Source: Lacipirellula parvula
Lineage (GTDB): Bacteria; Planctomycetota; Planctomycetia; Pirellulales; Lacipirellulaceae
Reading direction: 5' to 3'
NCBI RefSeq assembly: GCF_009177095.1
Contig: NZ_AP021861.1
Coordinates: 6,858,259 to 6,922,258, forward strand
Length of the DNA: 64,000 bases
The notes beneath the pieces were generated by a model. That model had not been told where the DNA came from. It saw only the letters and a list, made by a program, of their open reading frames with translations, and did not search any database. This document shows, piece after piece, positions 1 through 9,096 of the stretch (position 1 is its first letter; each line of letters starts with the position of its first letter). Both the position numbers and the translations under genes were made by a program.

Positions 1-86
1 TCGCCGCCGTGCCCGAACCTGCCGCGGTGACGCTCGTCGGCGTCGCTCTCCTCTGCGGGTGGCGTCGCCGAGGCCATGCGGGGTAA
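1..86 (+). CDS. PEP-CTERM sorting-domain protein, C-terminal fragment
   Basis: The first bases are the 3' end of a gene entering from outside the window. Reading from base 3 gives AAVPEPAAVTLVGVALLCGW followed by an arginine-rich end and a TAA stop at 84-86. This is the standard PEP-CTERM signal: a V-P-E-P motif, one hydrophobic helix, then a short basic tail. In known systems it sends exported proteins to exosortase and the cell surface. Nothing of the functional part of the protein is visible. It overlaps the extreme upstream end of the next reading frame, which favours the later ATG at 97 for that gene. Confidence 0.8.
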   Translation, partial: AAVPEPAAVTLVGVALLCGWRRRGHAG

Positions 87-96
87 GCTGCTCGGC

Positions 97-1443
97 ATGG
101 ATGAATCGTTCGAAGTGGTCGTCATCGGCGCCGGAGCGGCTGGGCTTATGGCGGCGACGCGCGCCGCCGAACGGGGCCGCCGTACGCTGCTGCTCGAGAA
201 GAACACGAAGCCTGGCGTGAAGATCCTCATGTCGGGCGGCACCCGCTGCAACCTCACCCACTCAACCGACGCCCGCGGCATCGTCGCGGGCTTCGGCGCG
301 GGGGGGCCGTTCCTCCACTCGGCGCTCGCGGCGCTCGGGCCGGACGAACTCGTGTGGATGTTCGAAGCCGAGGGGGTCGCGACCAAAGTTGAAGAGACCG
401 GCAAGGTGTTCCCGGCCAGCGACCGTGCGCTCGACGTGCTGCTCGCGCTACGGCGAATGCTCGATCGCAGCGGCGCCGAGTTGCGACTCGCGACGCCAGT
501 GCTGGAGATCGCCCGCGAAGGCGACGGCTATCGCGTGTTTACCGACGACGGCGGCATCCATGCCGAGCGGCTGATCATCACCGTCGGCGGCCAGTCGTAC
601 CCCGGCTGCGGCACGATCGGCGAAGGGTACGCGTGGGCGAAGACGTTCGGCCACAAAATCATCCCGCCCCGCCCCGCGCTCGTGCCGCTCACGTCGAACG
701 AACGCTGGGTGCAAGAACTAAGCGGCGTGACCGTGCCCGACGTTCTAGTAGAGGTCGTGGCCGACGATTCTCCCCCTCCCTCGAAGGGAGGGGCCAGGGG
801 AGGGATTCCCAACCGCCCCACCCCGCAAGAAAAAGCAGACAAGAAAAACCAAAAACCCCTCACCCAACCTCTCCCCTCAGGGGAGAGGGTTCGGATGTCT
901 CGCCGCGCTTCGTTCTTGTTCACCCACTTCGGCCTCTCCGGCCCCGCGCCGATGGACGTCAGCCGCGCGATCACGGAACGTCCCCAAGCCGGGTTGTGGA
1001 AGGCGATCTGCGACTTCGTTCCCAATGTGAAAGAGAACGAAATCCTCGACCGCCTCGCCGCCGAAGCCGCACACTCCGGCAAGAAGGGCGTCCTCAACAT
1101 CATCGCGGAACTCGCGCCGCGCCGTTTGGCCGAGGCGCTGATGACCCGCGCTCGCGTCCCGCACGATCGCCGCGCCGCCGAACTCTCGCGTAACGAGCGC
1201 TTGGCGCTCGTCGAAGGATTGAAACGGACCGCCATCCCCATCAGCGGCACGCTCGGCTTCAAGAAGGCCGAGGTCACCGCCGGCGGCGTCTCGCTCGACG
1301 AAGTCGACTCGCGGACGATGGAAAGCAAGCTCGCGCCGAACCTGTTTTTCGCCGGCGAGATTCTCGATCTCGACGGCCGCATCGGCGGTTTTAATTTTCA
1401 GGCGGCGTTCAGCACCGGCTTTCTCGCCGGCGAGAAGGCGTAA
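97..1443 (+). CDS. BaiN/HI0933-family FAD-dependent oxidoreductase with internal repeat insertion
   Basis: Predicted soluble flavoprotein of the BaiN/HI0933 (YhiN-like) family. The N-terminus carries the FAD-binding dinucleotide fold VVVIGAGAAGLMAA, followed by the family block MSGGTRCNLTH. The C-terminal part has the second FAD-contact block (LFFAGEILDLDGRIGGFNFQ). I start at ATG 97 rather than 76 because the flavin motif then sits a few residues from the start and overlap with the preceding PEP-CTERM gene is avoided. Oddity: about 40 residues near position 225-270, rich in Pro, Gly and Lys, interrupt a conserved stretch just before the FTHFGLSGPA block. They are encoded by a palindromic repeat at 768-892 inserted in frame. 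The true substrate is unknown; BaiN itself acts in bile-acid dehydroxylation, but most homologues are uncharacterised. Confidence 0.88.
   Translation: MDESFEVVVIGAGAAGLMAATRAAERGRRTLLLEKNTKPGVKILMSGGTRCNLTHSTDARGIVAGFGAGGPFLHSALAALGPDELVWMFEAEGVATKVEETGKVFPASDRALDVLLALRRMLDRSGAELRLATPVLEIAREGDGYRVFTDDGGIHAERLIITVGGQSYPGCGTIGEGYAWAKTFGHKIIPPRPALVPLTSNERWVQELSGVTVPDVLVEVVADDSPPPSKGGARGGIPNRPTPQEKADKKNQKPLTQPLPSGERVRMSRRASFLFTHFGLSGPAPMDVSRAITERPQAGLWKAICDFVPNVKENEILDRLAAEAAHSGKKGVLNIIAELAPRRLAEALMTRARVPHDRRAAELSRNERLALVEGLKRTAIPISGTLGFKKAEVTAGGVSLDEVDSRTMESKLAPNLFFAGEILDLDGRIGGFNFQAAFSTGFLAGEKA
768..892 (+). repeat. In-frame palindromic repeat element inside flavoprotein gene
   Basis: Two hairpins bracket an A-rich centre. 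The first has a 9-bp stem CCCCTCCCT/AGGGAGGGG with a 3-nt loop at 773-793. The second has a 10-bp stem CCTCTCCCCT/AGGGGAGAGG at 868-888. The stretch encodes SPPPSKGGARGG, then LTQPLPSGERV, a pattern familiar from intergenic repeats translated in many bacterial genomes. The reading frame stays open through the whole element. Confidence 0.8.
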
Positions 1444-1551
1444 ACCGCCCGATTGCTGCGCAGTTTCGGGGCTGGCGACGGCGCCGAACGTCTAACTAAA
1501 ATAGGCCTCTTCGGCCAACAGACTTTTCTGCACCACCCTGCGAGCACATCC

Positions 1552-3309
1552 ATGGATCGCCGCCAGTTCCTCGCCGCCAGCGCTCTCACGCCGGCACTCA
1601 CTCTCGCCGCGTCTCGCCTCGGCTTCGCAGCGGAGAGCGACGGTTGGATCCAACTCTTCAACGGCAAGGACCTCACGGGCTGGACGCCGAAGATTCGCGG
1701 GCATGAACTCGGCGTCAACTACGCCGACACGTTCCGCGTCGAGAACGGCGTCATCAAAACCGCCTACGATAAGTACGAAGGCCCCTTCCGCGGCCGCTAC
1801 GGCCACCTGTTCTATAAGGAGCCGTACTCGAACTACATCCTGCGCATCGAGTACCGCTTCGTCGGCGAGCAGGCCAACGGCGGCCCCGGCTGGGCGACCC
1901 GCAACAGCGGCGTGATGATCCATGGGCAAGATCCGAAGGGGATGACGAAGGACCAGGAGTTTCCCGTTTCGATCGAGGTGCAGTTCCTCGGCGGCGATGG
2001 CAAGAACCCGCGGCCAACGGGCAACCTCTGCACGCCTGGTACGAACGTCGTGCTCGATGGCAAGCTCCACACGGCCCACTGCACGAACAGTACGAGCGAC
2101 ACCTTCCACGGCGACCAATGGGTGACCGCCGAGATTGAAGTCCACGCCGGCAAACTGATCCGCCACAAGATCAACGGCAAGACGGTGCTCGAGTACACCG
2201 AGCCGCAACTCGATCCGCAAGACGCGGATGCCAAGAAGTTGCTCGAGGCCGGTGCGGCGAAGATCATCACTGGCGGCACGATCGCGCTGCAGTCGGAAAG
2301 CCATCCCGTCGAGTTCCGCAAAGTGGAACTCAAGCCGCTGCCAGCCGAGACAGGCGCCAAGAACGATCCGCAGGAGCCGTGCGACCCTGTGGAACTCACC
2401 GAGCCGGGTTCGTTCATGATCGTCGCGATGCCCGATACCCAGATCTACGCGATGCATCTCAAGTGGAATCATCACTTCCACAACCAAACGCAGTGGATCG
2501 CCGACAACGCCGAGCGGCTCAACATCAAGTACGTCCTCCACGAAGGGGACATCACGAACAACAACGTGCCGAAGCAGTGGGAAGTTGCGAAGGCGGCGAT
2601 GAGCCGGCTCGACGGTAAGGTTCCCTACGCCTTGACGCCGGGCAATCACGACTACGGCAAGAACGGTTCGTCGGCCGATCGCACGACGATGCTCAACGAC
2701 TATTTCTCCGCCGAGGAACTGGCGAAGGTTCCCGGCTTCGGCGGCGTGATGGAAGCGGGCAAGCTGGAGAATAGCTACCACACGTTCGAAGCGAACGGCA
2801 AGAAGTATCTCATCCTCGCGCTCGAATGGGGACCGCGGGACGAAGCGGTGGCGTGGGCCGACAAGATCGTCAGCAAGCATCCCGATCATCAAGTGATCCT
2901 GCTCACACATGCCTACATGTACTACGACGATACGCGGTACGACTGGAAGACGCGCGGCGACAAGCAAACCTGGAACCCGCACGCTTACGCCCAGTCGAAG
3001 CTGCCAGGCGGCGTCAACGACGGCCAAGAGCTATGGGACAAGCTCGTGAAGAAGCACCCTGGCTTTATCATGACGCTCAACGGCCACGTCCTCGAAGATG
3101 GCGCCGGCCGCACGTCGACCCCCGGCGACGCGGGTAACATGGTCCATCAAATGCTGGCCAACTATCAGAACCGCGCTGAGGGAGGCGAAGGCTTCATGCG
3201 ACTGATCGAGTTCCTGCCCGACGGCAAGACGATCAAGGTACGGAGCTTTAGCCCGTCGACGAAGCGGTGCAAAGTGGCCGAGGATCAGCAGTTCACGCTG
3301 AGCCTGTAG
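1552..3309 (+). CDS. Secreted DUF1080 (3-keto-disaccharide hydrolase-like) and metallophosphoesterase fusion
   Basis: The start at ATG 1552 gives MDRRQFLAASALTPALTLAA, a Tat-like signal peptide (RRQFL then a hydrophobic stretch), so the protein is probably exported. Residues roughly 30-265 are a DUF1080 domain (opening GWIQLFNGKDLTGW), a concanavalin-like beta-sandwich found in 3-keto-disaccharide hydrolases and common in planctomycetes. Residues roughly 290-520 are a calcineurin-like metallophosphoesterase with its metal motifs in order: MPDTQ, HEGDITNN, TPGNHDYG and NGHV. The total of 585 aa equals the sum of the two domains. The reading frame runs further upstream, but only from 1552 does a signal peptide begin. 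It converges with the haem-binding gene, with a hairpin element between. A role in degrading sugar or phosphate polymers outside the cytoplasm is inference. Confidence 0.85.
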   Translation: MDRRQFLAASALTPALTLAASRLGFAAESDGWIQLFNGKDLTGWTPKIRGHELGVNYADTFRVENGVIKTAYDKYEGPFRGRYGHLFYKEPYSNYILRIEYRFVGEQANGGPGWATRNSGVMIHGQDPKGMTKDQEFPVSIEVQFLGGDGKNPRPTGNLCTPGTNVVLDGKLHTAHCTNSTSDTFHGDQWVTAEIEVHAGKLIRHKINGKTVLEYTEPQLDPQDADAKKLLEAGAAKIITGGTIALQSESHPVEFRKVELKPLPAETGAKNDPQEPCDPVELTEPGSFMIVAMPDTQIYAMHLKWNHHFHNQTQWIADNAERLNIKYVLHEGDITNNNVPKQWEVAKAAMSRLDGKVPYALTPGNHDYGKNGSSADRTTMLNDYFSAEELAKVPGFGGVMEAGKLENSYHTFEANGKKYLILALEWGPRDEAVAWADKIVSKHPDHQVILLTHAYMYYDDTRYDWKTRGDKQTWNPHAYAQSKLPGGVNDGQELWDKLVKKHPGFIMTLNGHVLEDGAGRTSTPGDAGNMVHQMLANYQNRAEGGEGFMRLIEFLPDGKTIKVRSFSPSTKRCKVAEDQQFTLSL

Positions 3310-3318
3310 GGCGAATGC

Positions 3319-3473
3319 GTTAACCGCGAATCACGCGAATCTGCAGCAGCATGAGAAGACTGGACAGGATTACGGGATCGTATCGGATCGACAGGATTGG
3401 AAAGACGAAATCCTGTCGATCCTCTTTATCATGTGATCCCGTCCAGTCTTAATTTGCGTCAAGTAACGGTTAA
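3319..3473. repeat. Long intergenic hairpin repeat between convergent genes (GACAGGATT type)
   Basis: A large inverted repeat fills the gap between two convergent genes. Nested arms pair: AAGACTGGAC (3356-3365) with GTCCAGTCTT (3441-3450), GGGATC with GATCCC, and ATCGACAGGATT (3387-3398) with AATCCTGTCGAT (3409-3420). The outer ends also pair (GTTAACCG with ACGGTTAA). A related element lies at 27536-27655. It may serve as a bidirectional terminator. Confidence 0.75.
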
Positions 3474-3486
3474 TCGCCGTACCGAC

Positions 3487-6400
3487 TTACTCGCCGCCGG
3501 AGGCCGTTTCGGCGGGAGGCGTCGGCGCCGTCTGCTGCGCGGCGAGGAACTCGAGCAGGTCGAGGAACTCGACGCCGCTCATTCCTTCGTGCAGTTTCTC
3601 CGGCATGCTGGAGACTTCGAGCTCTTCGCGAATGTCGATGTCTTCCTTCGGCACCTTCTCAACGGTGCCCTGGCCGACGACGAGGGTCAGTTCCTTGTCG
3701 TCCTCAGCGACGACAAGCCCCGAGACCGCTTTGCCGTCGATCGTGAGAATGTTGGTCGCCCGGTACTTCGGATCGATCTTCTTGTTGGGGAACAGCACCG
3801 ATTCGAGGATTTCGTCGAGCCGCAGCCGCTTGCCGACGTCGCTCAGGTTTGGTCCGAAGTCGGCCCCCTCGGCGCCGACGCGATGGCAGGCGGCGCACGC
3901 CCGCTTGAAGACCTTGGCGCCTTCGCCCGCGTTGCCGTCGAGGGCGTTGAGCCGCGACATCACCGTGGTGCGATGGCCTTCGCTGTCGTAGCGTTCGATG
4001 ATCGAGTTCACCAGCGAAGTCACTTCGCGGCCCTTATCGTTGCCGGAAGCAACGCGAACGAGAAAAGCCGCCGCTGCCGGATCTTCAATCGACCACGGTG
4101 CATTCCCGGCGAGGGCCGGTTCCCACACCGGTCGTAGCGAACCAAGCGCACTTTCAAGCGTGAACGTGAGCTCGGCATCCATCGGGTGCTTGAGCACGCC
4201 GAGCGCGAGTTGCACCGCCGTCGGTACGGGGAAGTAGCTCAACCCGCGAACCGCTTCGAGTCGCACCCGCGGGTGAGGATCGCTTGCGAGCTTCGCCAGC
4301 ATGTCGAGGGCGCCCGGATAGAGATCGCGTTGGTCGGCGATCGTGTGCGCCGCCGCCGCGCGAGCGTTGAAGTCTTGCGCCGCGGCGACCTGTTCGATCA
4401 GCTTCGCATCGAACGCATGCTGCCCGGCGAGCGCCCACATTGCTTCGGTGATAAGTCGATCGTGCAGCGGATCGTTCGCATCGATCTTGCCGACCCACTC
4501 CTGCACTGCCGCGACGACCTGATCTTTCGGTCGATCGCGCAGTTCGCGCTGTACGCGGTACCGCGCTGCGGGCTCGTATTCGCGGAGTTGTTCCAAGAGT
4601 TCCGGCACGCTCTTCCCCGCTTGGGTGACCGGCGTCACCAGCGGCCGGCCCTTCGCGGTCATGCGGTAGATGCGGCCATGCGTGTGATCGCGATTCGGAT
4701 CGCGCTGCGAGTACTGCATGTGGCCGATGAGCGGGTTATGCCAATCGATGAAGTAGAGGGCGCCATCGGGGCCAATTTGCGGATCGCCGGGGCGGAAGTT
4801 GCGGTCGGTCGACGTCACCAGATCTTCGACGCGACTTCCTTTGTAGCCCGAGCCATTGTCCTCAACCTTGAACTGCAAAATGCCGTTCATGTTGATGACG
4901 CAGGCGTAGAAGAAGTTCCCCTGCTCCGATTCGGGGAAGTGGCGGCTAAACAAAAAGCCGTTGCCGAGCGCCGGCCGCATCGTTGGGCCGTCGTAGGCGA
5001 TGAACTGCTCGTTGTTGCCTCGCTGCTCGCTCGGCGCCACGGTCAGCGGCGTCGCCCAGTGCTGGTTGGCGCCGGTGCCGTCGCCGAGGAACGGCTGGCC
5101 CCAATCGTTGTGGCTAAAGCACCACGCGTTCACCAGACAGGGGTAGATGTACTTTTCCAGCTTCCAGTTACGCGGGTCGAGGGCGTAGCCGGACGATTTG
5201 TCTTTGTTGCGGACCGGTCCGTACGGCGTTTCGACCGTGCCGCTCATCGAGATCCCTTCGAGCATGATGAGCCGCCCGTCGGGGGTCCACTCGAACGCGC
5301 TGATCGCGTGATGCGTATCGTCGGTAGCGAAGCCGTCGAGCACCACCTCGTGGACGTCGGCCTTATCGTCGCCGTCGGTATCCTTGAAAAACATCAGCTT
5401 CGGCTGATTCACGACGAGCACGCCGCCGTTCCAGAACTCGAACCCGACCGGCACGTGCAATCCGTCGGCGAAGACAGTCGACTTGTCGGCCTTACCGTCC
5501 CCGTCGGTGTCTTCGAAGATGATCAGCTTGTCGTTCGGTTTCGGATCGCCCGGCTTCCACTGCGGGTAGCTTGGCATGCACGCGGCCCACAGGCGGCCCT
5601 TGTTATCAAACGCCATCTGCACCGGCTTGGCGAGGTCGGGGAAGTCTTCTTCCGATGCGAAGGTTTGGATTTCGTATCCCTCGGGAACCTTCATCGCCTT
5701 GAGCGCTTCATCGGGCGTGAGGATGCGGAGGTCAGCCGGTTCGGAATAGGGTTTTGTGCCGAAGGCGGTCGGCGGGATCGCGAGCACGGGGTTCACGTCG
5801 TCGGGGACCGGCGGCGTCTTGCCTTGAGCGATCGCCCAGATGACTTCGTCACGCTGCGCGCACATCTTGCGAATCTTCGCATACTCGGCAGGGAACGTTT
5901 CGACGTCGAGCGGTTTCGAACGGCTGCCGTAGACGTACCAGCCGTTGACCATGCGGTAGTCTTGCTGGTGGTGCCATTGGAGGTCGACGATGGCGTTGCG
6001 CAACGGCTCAAGCTTTTTCCAGTCGGACGCTTTCGTGATATCGACCGTCCCTTTTCCAAAGAGTGCTCCGTCAAGAATGCCCGCGACGAACGCATCTCCG
6101 ACGGGATTAAGGTGGACGCCGTCAGTCGTGAAATGGAGTACTAGTCCCTTCTTTCCTTCCTTTGATCGCTTCGGCTCCTGCGGAGTCTTTGCGAACAGAT
6201 CAACGAACGGCAACTTCTCCGTCTGCGCGAACTCCTTCATCGCCTTCGTATACTCATAGAGATTCTCATTCTCCTTAGCCCCATTCGGCATCAACGGATT
6301 GCCGGTTGCTTCGTACGCAATTGGCGATACCAGTACAATCCGCGGCGCCACGCCATCTTTGGTGAACTGGTCGCGGGTCCGTTTCACCCATGCCGCCAAG

Positions 6401-6801
6401 TCTTCCTTGAACTTCGGCAGCCCGTCGTATCCGGCATACGACTCGTTGTAACCAAAGAACGCGATGATCACGTTGGGTGCAAATTCCTCCAGCGGGTCGT
6501 CGATCGCCGTGTAGTCGTTCGAACGCTGCTGGTTGCCGACCTCGTCCGCCGGCCAGCCGAAGTTGCGGACGACGAGCTCGTAGGCCGGGAATCGCGTGTG
6601 GAGCAGCGCCTCGAAATTGCCGTAGAGCCGCATCCGCTCGGCGAGACCGTTGCCGACGAGGGCGATGCGATCGTGCGGCTTCAGTTCAAGCTGCGGCTGG
6701 GAGGCGTCAGCCGCGAGGACTCGACTGTCGGTCGCAATGAAGCCGAGAGCCAAGAGAAACAGAGCGAGACTAAGGAAGCGAATGCTTGCGAGACTACGCA
6801 C
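3487..6801 (-). CDS. SGNH-like, PVC-type membrane-bound dehydrogenase/haem-binding cytochrome c fusion
   Basis: A 1104-aa exported protein with an N-terminal signal. Order of parts: an SGNH/GDSL-hydrolase-like domain (about 40-260), a beta-propeller of the Pirellula/Verrucomicrobium type (TIGR02604 style, about 380-720, with repeated D-x-D-G-D calcium-like loops such as EDTDGDGKAD), a HEAT-like alpha region (about 750-930), and a C-terminal cytochrome c domain of the TIGR02603 type with CAACH at 969-973. In the SGNH part the asparagine block GYNES and the D-x-x-H block DGVHLN are present, but the usual GDS block reads LVGNGLAER, so the serine nucleophile is absent. These proteins are abundant in Planctomycetota and thought to act in periplasmic oxidation of carbohydrates; the substrate is unknown. 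Confidence 0.88.
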   Translation of the reverse strand: MRSLASIRFLSLALFLLALGFIATDSRVLAADASQPQLELKPHDRIALVGNGLAERMRLYGNFEALLHTRFPAYELVVRNFGWPADEVGNQQRSNDYTAIDDPLEEFAPNVIIAFFGYNESYAGYDGLPKFKEDLAAWVKRTRDQFTKDGVAPRIVLVSPIAYEATGNPLMPNGAKENENLYEYTKAMKEFAQTEKLPFVDLFAKTPQEPKRSKEGKKGLVLHFTTDGVHLNPVGDAFVAGILDGALFGKGTVDITKASDWKKLEPLRNAIVDLQWHHQQDYRMVNGWYVYGSRSKPLDVETFPAEYAKIRKMCAQRDEVIWAIAQGKTPPVPDDVNPVLAIPPTAFGTKPYSEPADLRILTPDEALKAMKVPEGYEIQTFASEEDFPDLAKPVQMAFDNKGRLWAACMPSYPQWKPGDPKPNDKLIIFEDTDGDGKADKSTVFADGLHVPVGFEFWNGGVLVVNQPKLMFFKDTDGDDKADVHEVVLDGFATDDTHHAISAFEWTPDGRLIMLEGISMSGTVETPYGPVRNKDKSSGYALDPRNWKLEKYIYPCLVNAWCFSHNDWGQPFLGDGTGANQHWATPLTVAPSEQRGNNEQFIAYDGPTMRPALGNGFLFSRHFPESEQGNFFYACVINMNGILQFKVEDNGSGYKGSRVEDLVTSTDRNFRPGDPQIGPDGALYFIDWHNPLIGHMQYSQRDPNRDHTHGRIYRMTAKGRPLVTPVTQAGKSVPELLEQLREYEPAARYRVQRELRDRPKDQVVAAVQEWVGKIDANDPLHDRLITEAMWALAGQHAFDAKLIEQVAAAQDFNARAAAAHTIADQRDLYPGALDMLAKLASDPHPRVRLEAVRGLSYFPVPTAVQLALGVLKHPMDAELTFTLESALGSLRPVWEPALAGNAPWSIEDPAAAAFLVRVASGNDKGREVTSLVNSIIERYDSEGHRTTVMSRLNALDGNAGEGAKVFKRACAACHRVGAEGADFGPNLSDVGKRLRLDEILESVLFPNKKIDPKYRATNILTIDGKAVSGLVVAEDDKELTLVVGQGTVEKVPKEDIDIREELEVSSMPEKLHEGMSGVEFLDLLEFLAAQQTAPTPPAETASGGE

Positions 6802-7037
6802 GTCGAAACTCCGTCGCGTGGAAGCCGCCGTGGTGGATGGCGGCGATAGATCAGAAGCAACTACGCTGAGGCAGCGCAGTATGCCATTATAGCCATACGT
6901 ACGGCCGCGAGGGGAACTGCCTCGGCCGCGAAAAGCCGGCAGAGAATCCGCAAAACACCGGCGGAAATCTTGTAAGATATTTGGCTCATCCAGCGTAGTG
7001 CGAGCAACGCCACGACTTCTTTCGCGAGGACAGCCTG

Positions 7038-7979
7038 ATGCTCAGCCGTTCTCTCCGCCGCCGGTTCGGCGTGACTTCATTTGCAATCTGTGTAGCGATT
7101 TTCGCAATGGCCTCCGCCGCTGACGCCGTGGAGCCGACGAAGAAGGTGCTCGTCATTGGCATCGACGGTTGTCGTTTCGACGCCCTCCAGCGGGCCGAGA
7201 CTCCGCATCTCGACGCGCTGATGGAAGCGGGCGCCGTCGCCCAACCGACGCGGATTTTTCCGGCGCGGTATCGAGAGGCCGACACGATCAGCGGTCCCGG
7301 GTGGTCGAACATCCTATGCGGCGTCTGGTCCGACAAGCATCGCGCGATGGACAACGAATTCACGGCGCCGAACTACGAGGAGTACCCTCACTTCTTCAAA
7401 CGGTTGAAGCAGGCGCAGCCCGACGCCGCGACGGCGTCGTTCTCCGACTGGAGCCCGATCGCAAAAAACATCCTCAGCGATTCGGACGTGACGCTCGACG
7501 CCGAACGCGAGGATCACAACTACCAACTCAGCGACGTCGAGATCGTCGCCGCGGCGAGCAAGCATTTGCGCGAAGCCGATCCGACGGCGACGGTCGTTTA
7601 CTTCGGACAGGTTGACGGCGCCGGGCATGCCGACGGGTTTCATCCCTCGGTGCCGACTTACGTGAAGGCGATCGAACGGGTCGATGGCTATGTTGGCGAA
7701 CTGCTCGCAGCGATCGAATCGCGCCCCACTCGCGCCAATGAAGATTGGCTGATCCTGGTAACGACCGACCACGGCGGCAGCGGCACGAGCCATAGCAACG
7801 GGCACGAGAATCCGGAGGTCGCGTGCTCGTGGCTGGTCGTCAGCGGCGATGCGGCCCATCGCGGCAAGATCGCCGGTGAACGGGGACAGGTCGACCTCGT
7901 GCCGACGGCGCTCAAGCACCTCGGCGTCTCCGTTGATCCGGCTTGGAAGCTGGATGGCGAAGCGGTGGGATTGAAGTAG
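7038..7979 (+). CDS. Exported alkaline-phosphatase-superfamily hydrolase
   Basis: A 313-aa protein with a clear signal peptide (LRRRFGVTSFAICVAIFAMA ending in ADA). The alkaline phosphatase / type I phosphodiesterase fold shows in the metal-binding start VIGIDGCRFDAL, the nucleophile region ISGPGWSNIL and the second metal motif VTTDHGGSGTSH, with a final metal histidine likely in the HENPEV segment. It is shorter than typical nucleotide pyrophosphatases, so it is a minimal form. It is transcribed divergently from the haem-binding gene, the roughly 235 bp between them holding both promoters. It probably hydrolyses phosphomonoesters, phosphodiesters or sulfates outside the cytoplasm; the exact substrate cannot be read from sequence. 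Confidence 0.85.
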   Translation: MLSRSLRRRFGVTSFAICVAIFAMASAADAVEPTKKVLVIGIDGCRFDALQRAETPHLDALMEAGAVAQPTRIFPARYREADTISGPGWSNILCGVWSDKHRAMDNEFTAPNYEEYPHFFKRLKQAQPDAATASFSDWSPIAKNILSDSDVTLDAEREDHNYQLSDVEIVAAASKHLREADPTATVVYFGQVDGAGHADGFHPSVPTYVKAIERVDGYVGELLAAIESRPTRANEDWLILVTTDHGGSGTSHSNGHENPEVACSWLVVSGDAAHRGKIAGERGQVDLVPTALKHLGVSVDPAWKLDGEAVGLK

Positions 7980-8010
7980 GTGCGAGTGGCTGGCGGTTGC
8001 GTGGTTCTGA

Positions 8011-8060
8011 ATGCGGGGATTTTTAACCACGAAACACGCGAAAGGACACGAAAAGAAAGC
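8011..8060 (+). repeat. ACCACGAA-type tandem-unit repeat (half element)
   Basis: The stretch GCGGGGATTTTTAACCACG continues into degenerate 9-mers of the form CACGAAAxx. A nearly identical copy with the same GCGGGGATTTTT leader starts at 9097, where it pairs with an inverted copy. Here no inverted partner follows, so this is a half element. The rest of the 255-bp gap between 7979 and 8235 shows no gene. Confidence 0.7.
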
Positions 8061-8234
8061 GAGAGGGAATGCAATAAGTTGCGTTCGTTAGCGTCGGTCG
8101 GCGTTGACTCTTCTTTATTTTCGGTGCTCTCGTACTTTGCTAAGTAAAATTTCCTCTCTCCGCTATCTTTTGCCAGTAGAGATCCTTCAGGTCCGACTCG
8201 CTAACAAATCACATCTCGAAGAACGGAGACCGTC

Positions 8235-9094
8235 ATGGGCGTTCGTTTGTGGATGGCAAACGTAGTTCGGGCTGCGGCCATGGCGAGCACGCTGTTGCTG
8301 CAGCAGGCGACGATGGCAGACGGTAGCGAGAACGACTCAGTGCCGCGCAGTCGCAGGCTGGCGATGCGACCGAGAGCGATTCCGCAACGAAGGCCGCAAC
8401 TGCGGAGCCGAGCGCCAGGCGGACGAAGAGTCCTTTCCCGCAATACAGAGCGAATCCAGCCAACGGCGCGACGGACATTGATCCGGGGCTGAAGGAGATT
8501 GTGATTCGCTTTGATCGCGAGATGGAGGCGGGGATGAGTATCACGGGCGATCCGTCGCTATTGCCGCCGATCGACTCGGCTTCCGCGAAGCCCGGGTGGC
8601 GAGATCGACGAACATTCGTGTTGCCGGTGAAGCTCGCCGAGGGAGCGTACTATCGGATCGGGATTAATTCGAAAAGCCACCAGAACTTTCGCGACAGCCA
8701 TGGCACGCCCGCCCCGCCGACCGTGATCGCATTCACTACCAATGGGGCGTCGAAGAAGTTAGTCGCCAAGTTGGCGGCGCCGCGCGTCGTGTCGACGGAG
8801 CCGCCGATTGGATCCAAGGACGTCGACGCCGCTATTAGCGAACTGAAGATAACGTTCGACGCGCCGATGGGGGGCGGCATGTCGTTCGTCGGCAAGGTGC
8901 CCGCGACCAGTGACCGCCGGCCGGCTTGGTCGAAGGATGGCCGCACAATCACGCTGCCGATCAAACTGGAGCCAGGGCAAACATACCGCTTCGGGCTGAA
9001 TAGCGAACGGCACGTCAACTTCCAGAGCAAAGGCGGCGTGCCGCTGGAACCGGTGGCGTTCGAGTTCTCAACGGCAGCGAAAGAGAATAAGTAG
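8235..9094 (+). pseudogene. Secreted protein with two SbsA/Big_5 Ig-like domains, apparent frameshift near the N-terminus
   Basis: ATG 8235 opens a signal-peptide-like sequence (ANVVRAAAMASTLLLQQA then MADGSEND). From about 8340 onward the sensible protein is in another frame: QAGDATESDSATKAATAEP runs without a stop into NPANGATDIDPGLKEIVIRF. The downstream frame has a TAG just before the junction, so it has no start of its own except a weak GTG at 8501. A single-base loss around 8340-8350 would explain both halves. The protein contains two copies of an Ig-like domain (TDIDPGLKEIVIRFD and SKDVDAAISELKITFD, each followed by a tyrosine-containing YRxGxNS strand) of the SbsA/Big_5 kind. It could be a real pseudogene or an assembly error. 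Confidence 0.6.
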
Positions 9095-9096
9095 AA

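Noticed and set aside
1492..3027. A 511-codon frame antisense to the DUF1080/metallophosphoesterase gene
   Set aside because: Same reason; valine- and arginine-rich without family features, while the opposite strand encodes intact motifs.
4186..6144. A 652-codon open frame on the plus strand, antisense to the haem-binding gene
   Set aside because: It is a shadow of codon bias in G/C-rich DNA: no domain, Arg/Val/His-rich composition, and complete overlap with a gene whose motifs are clear.
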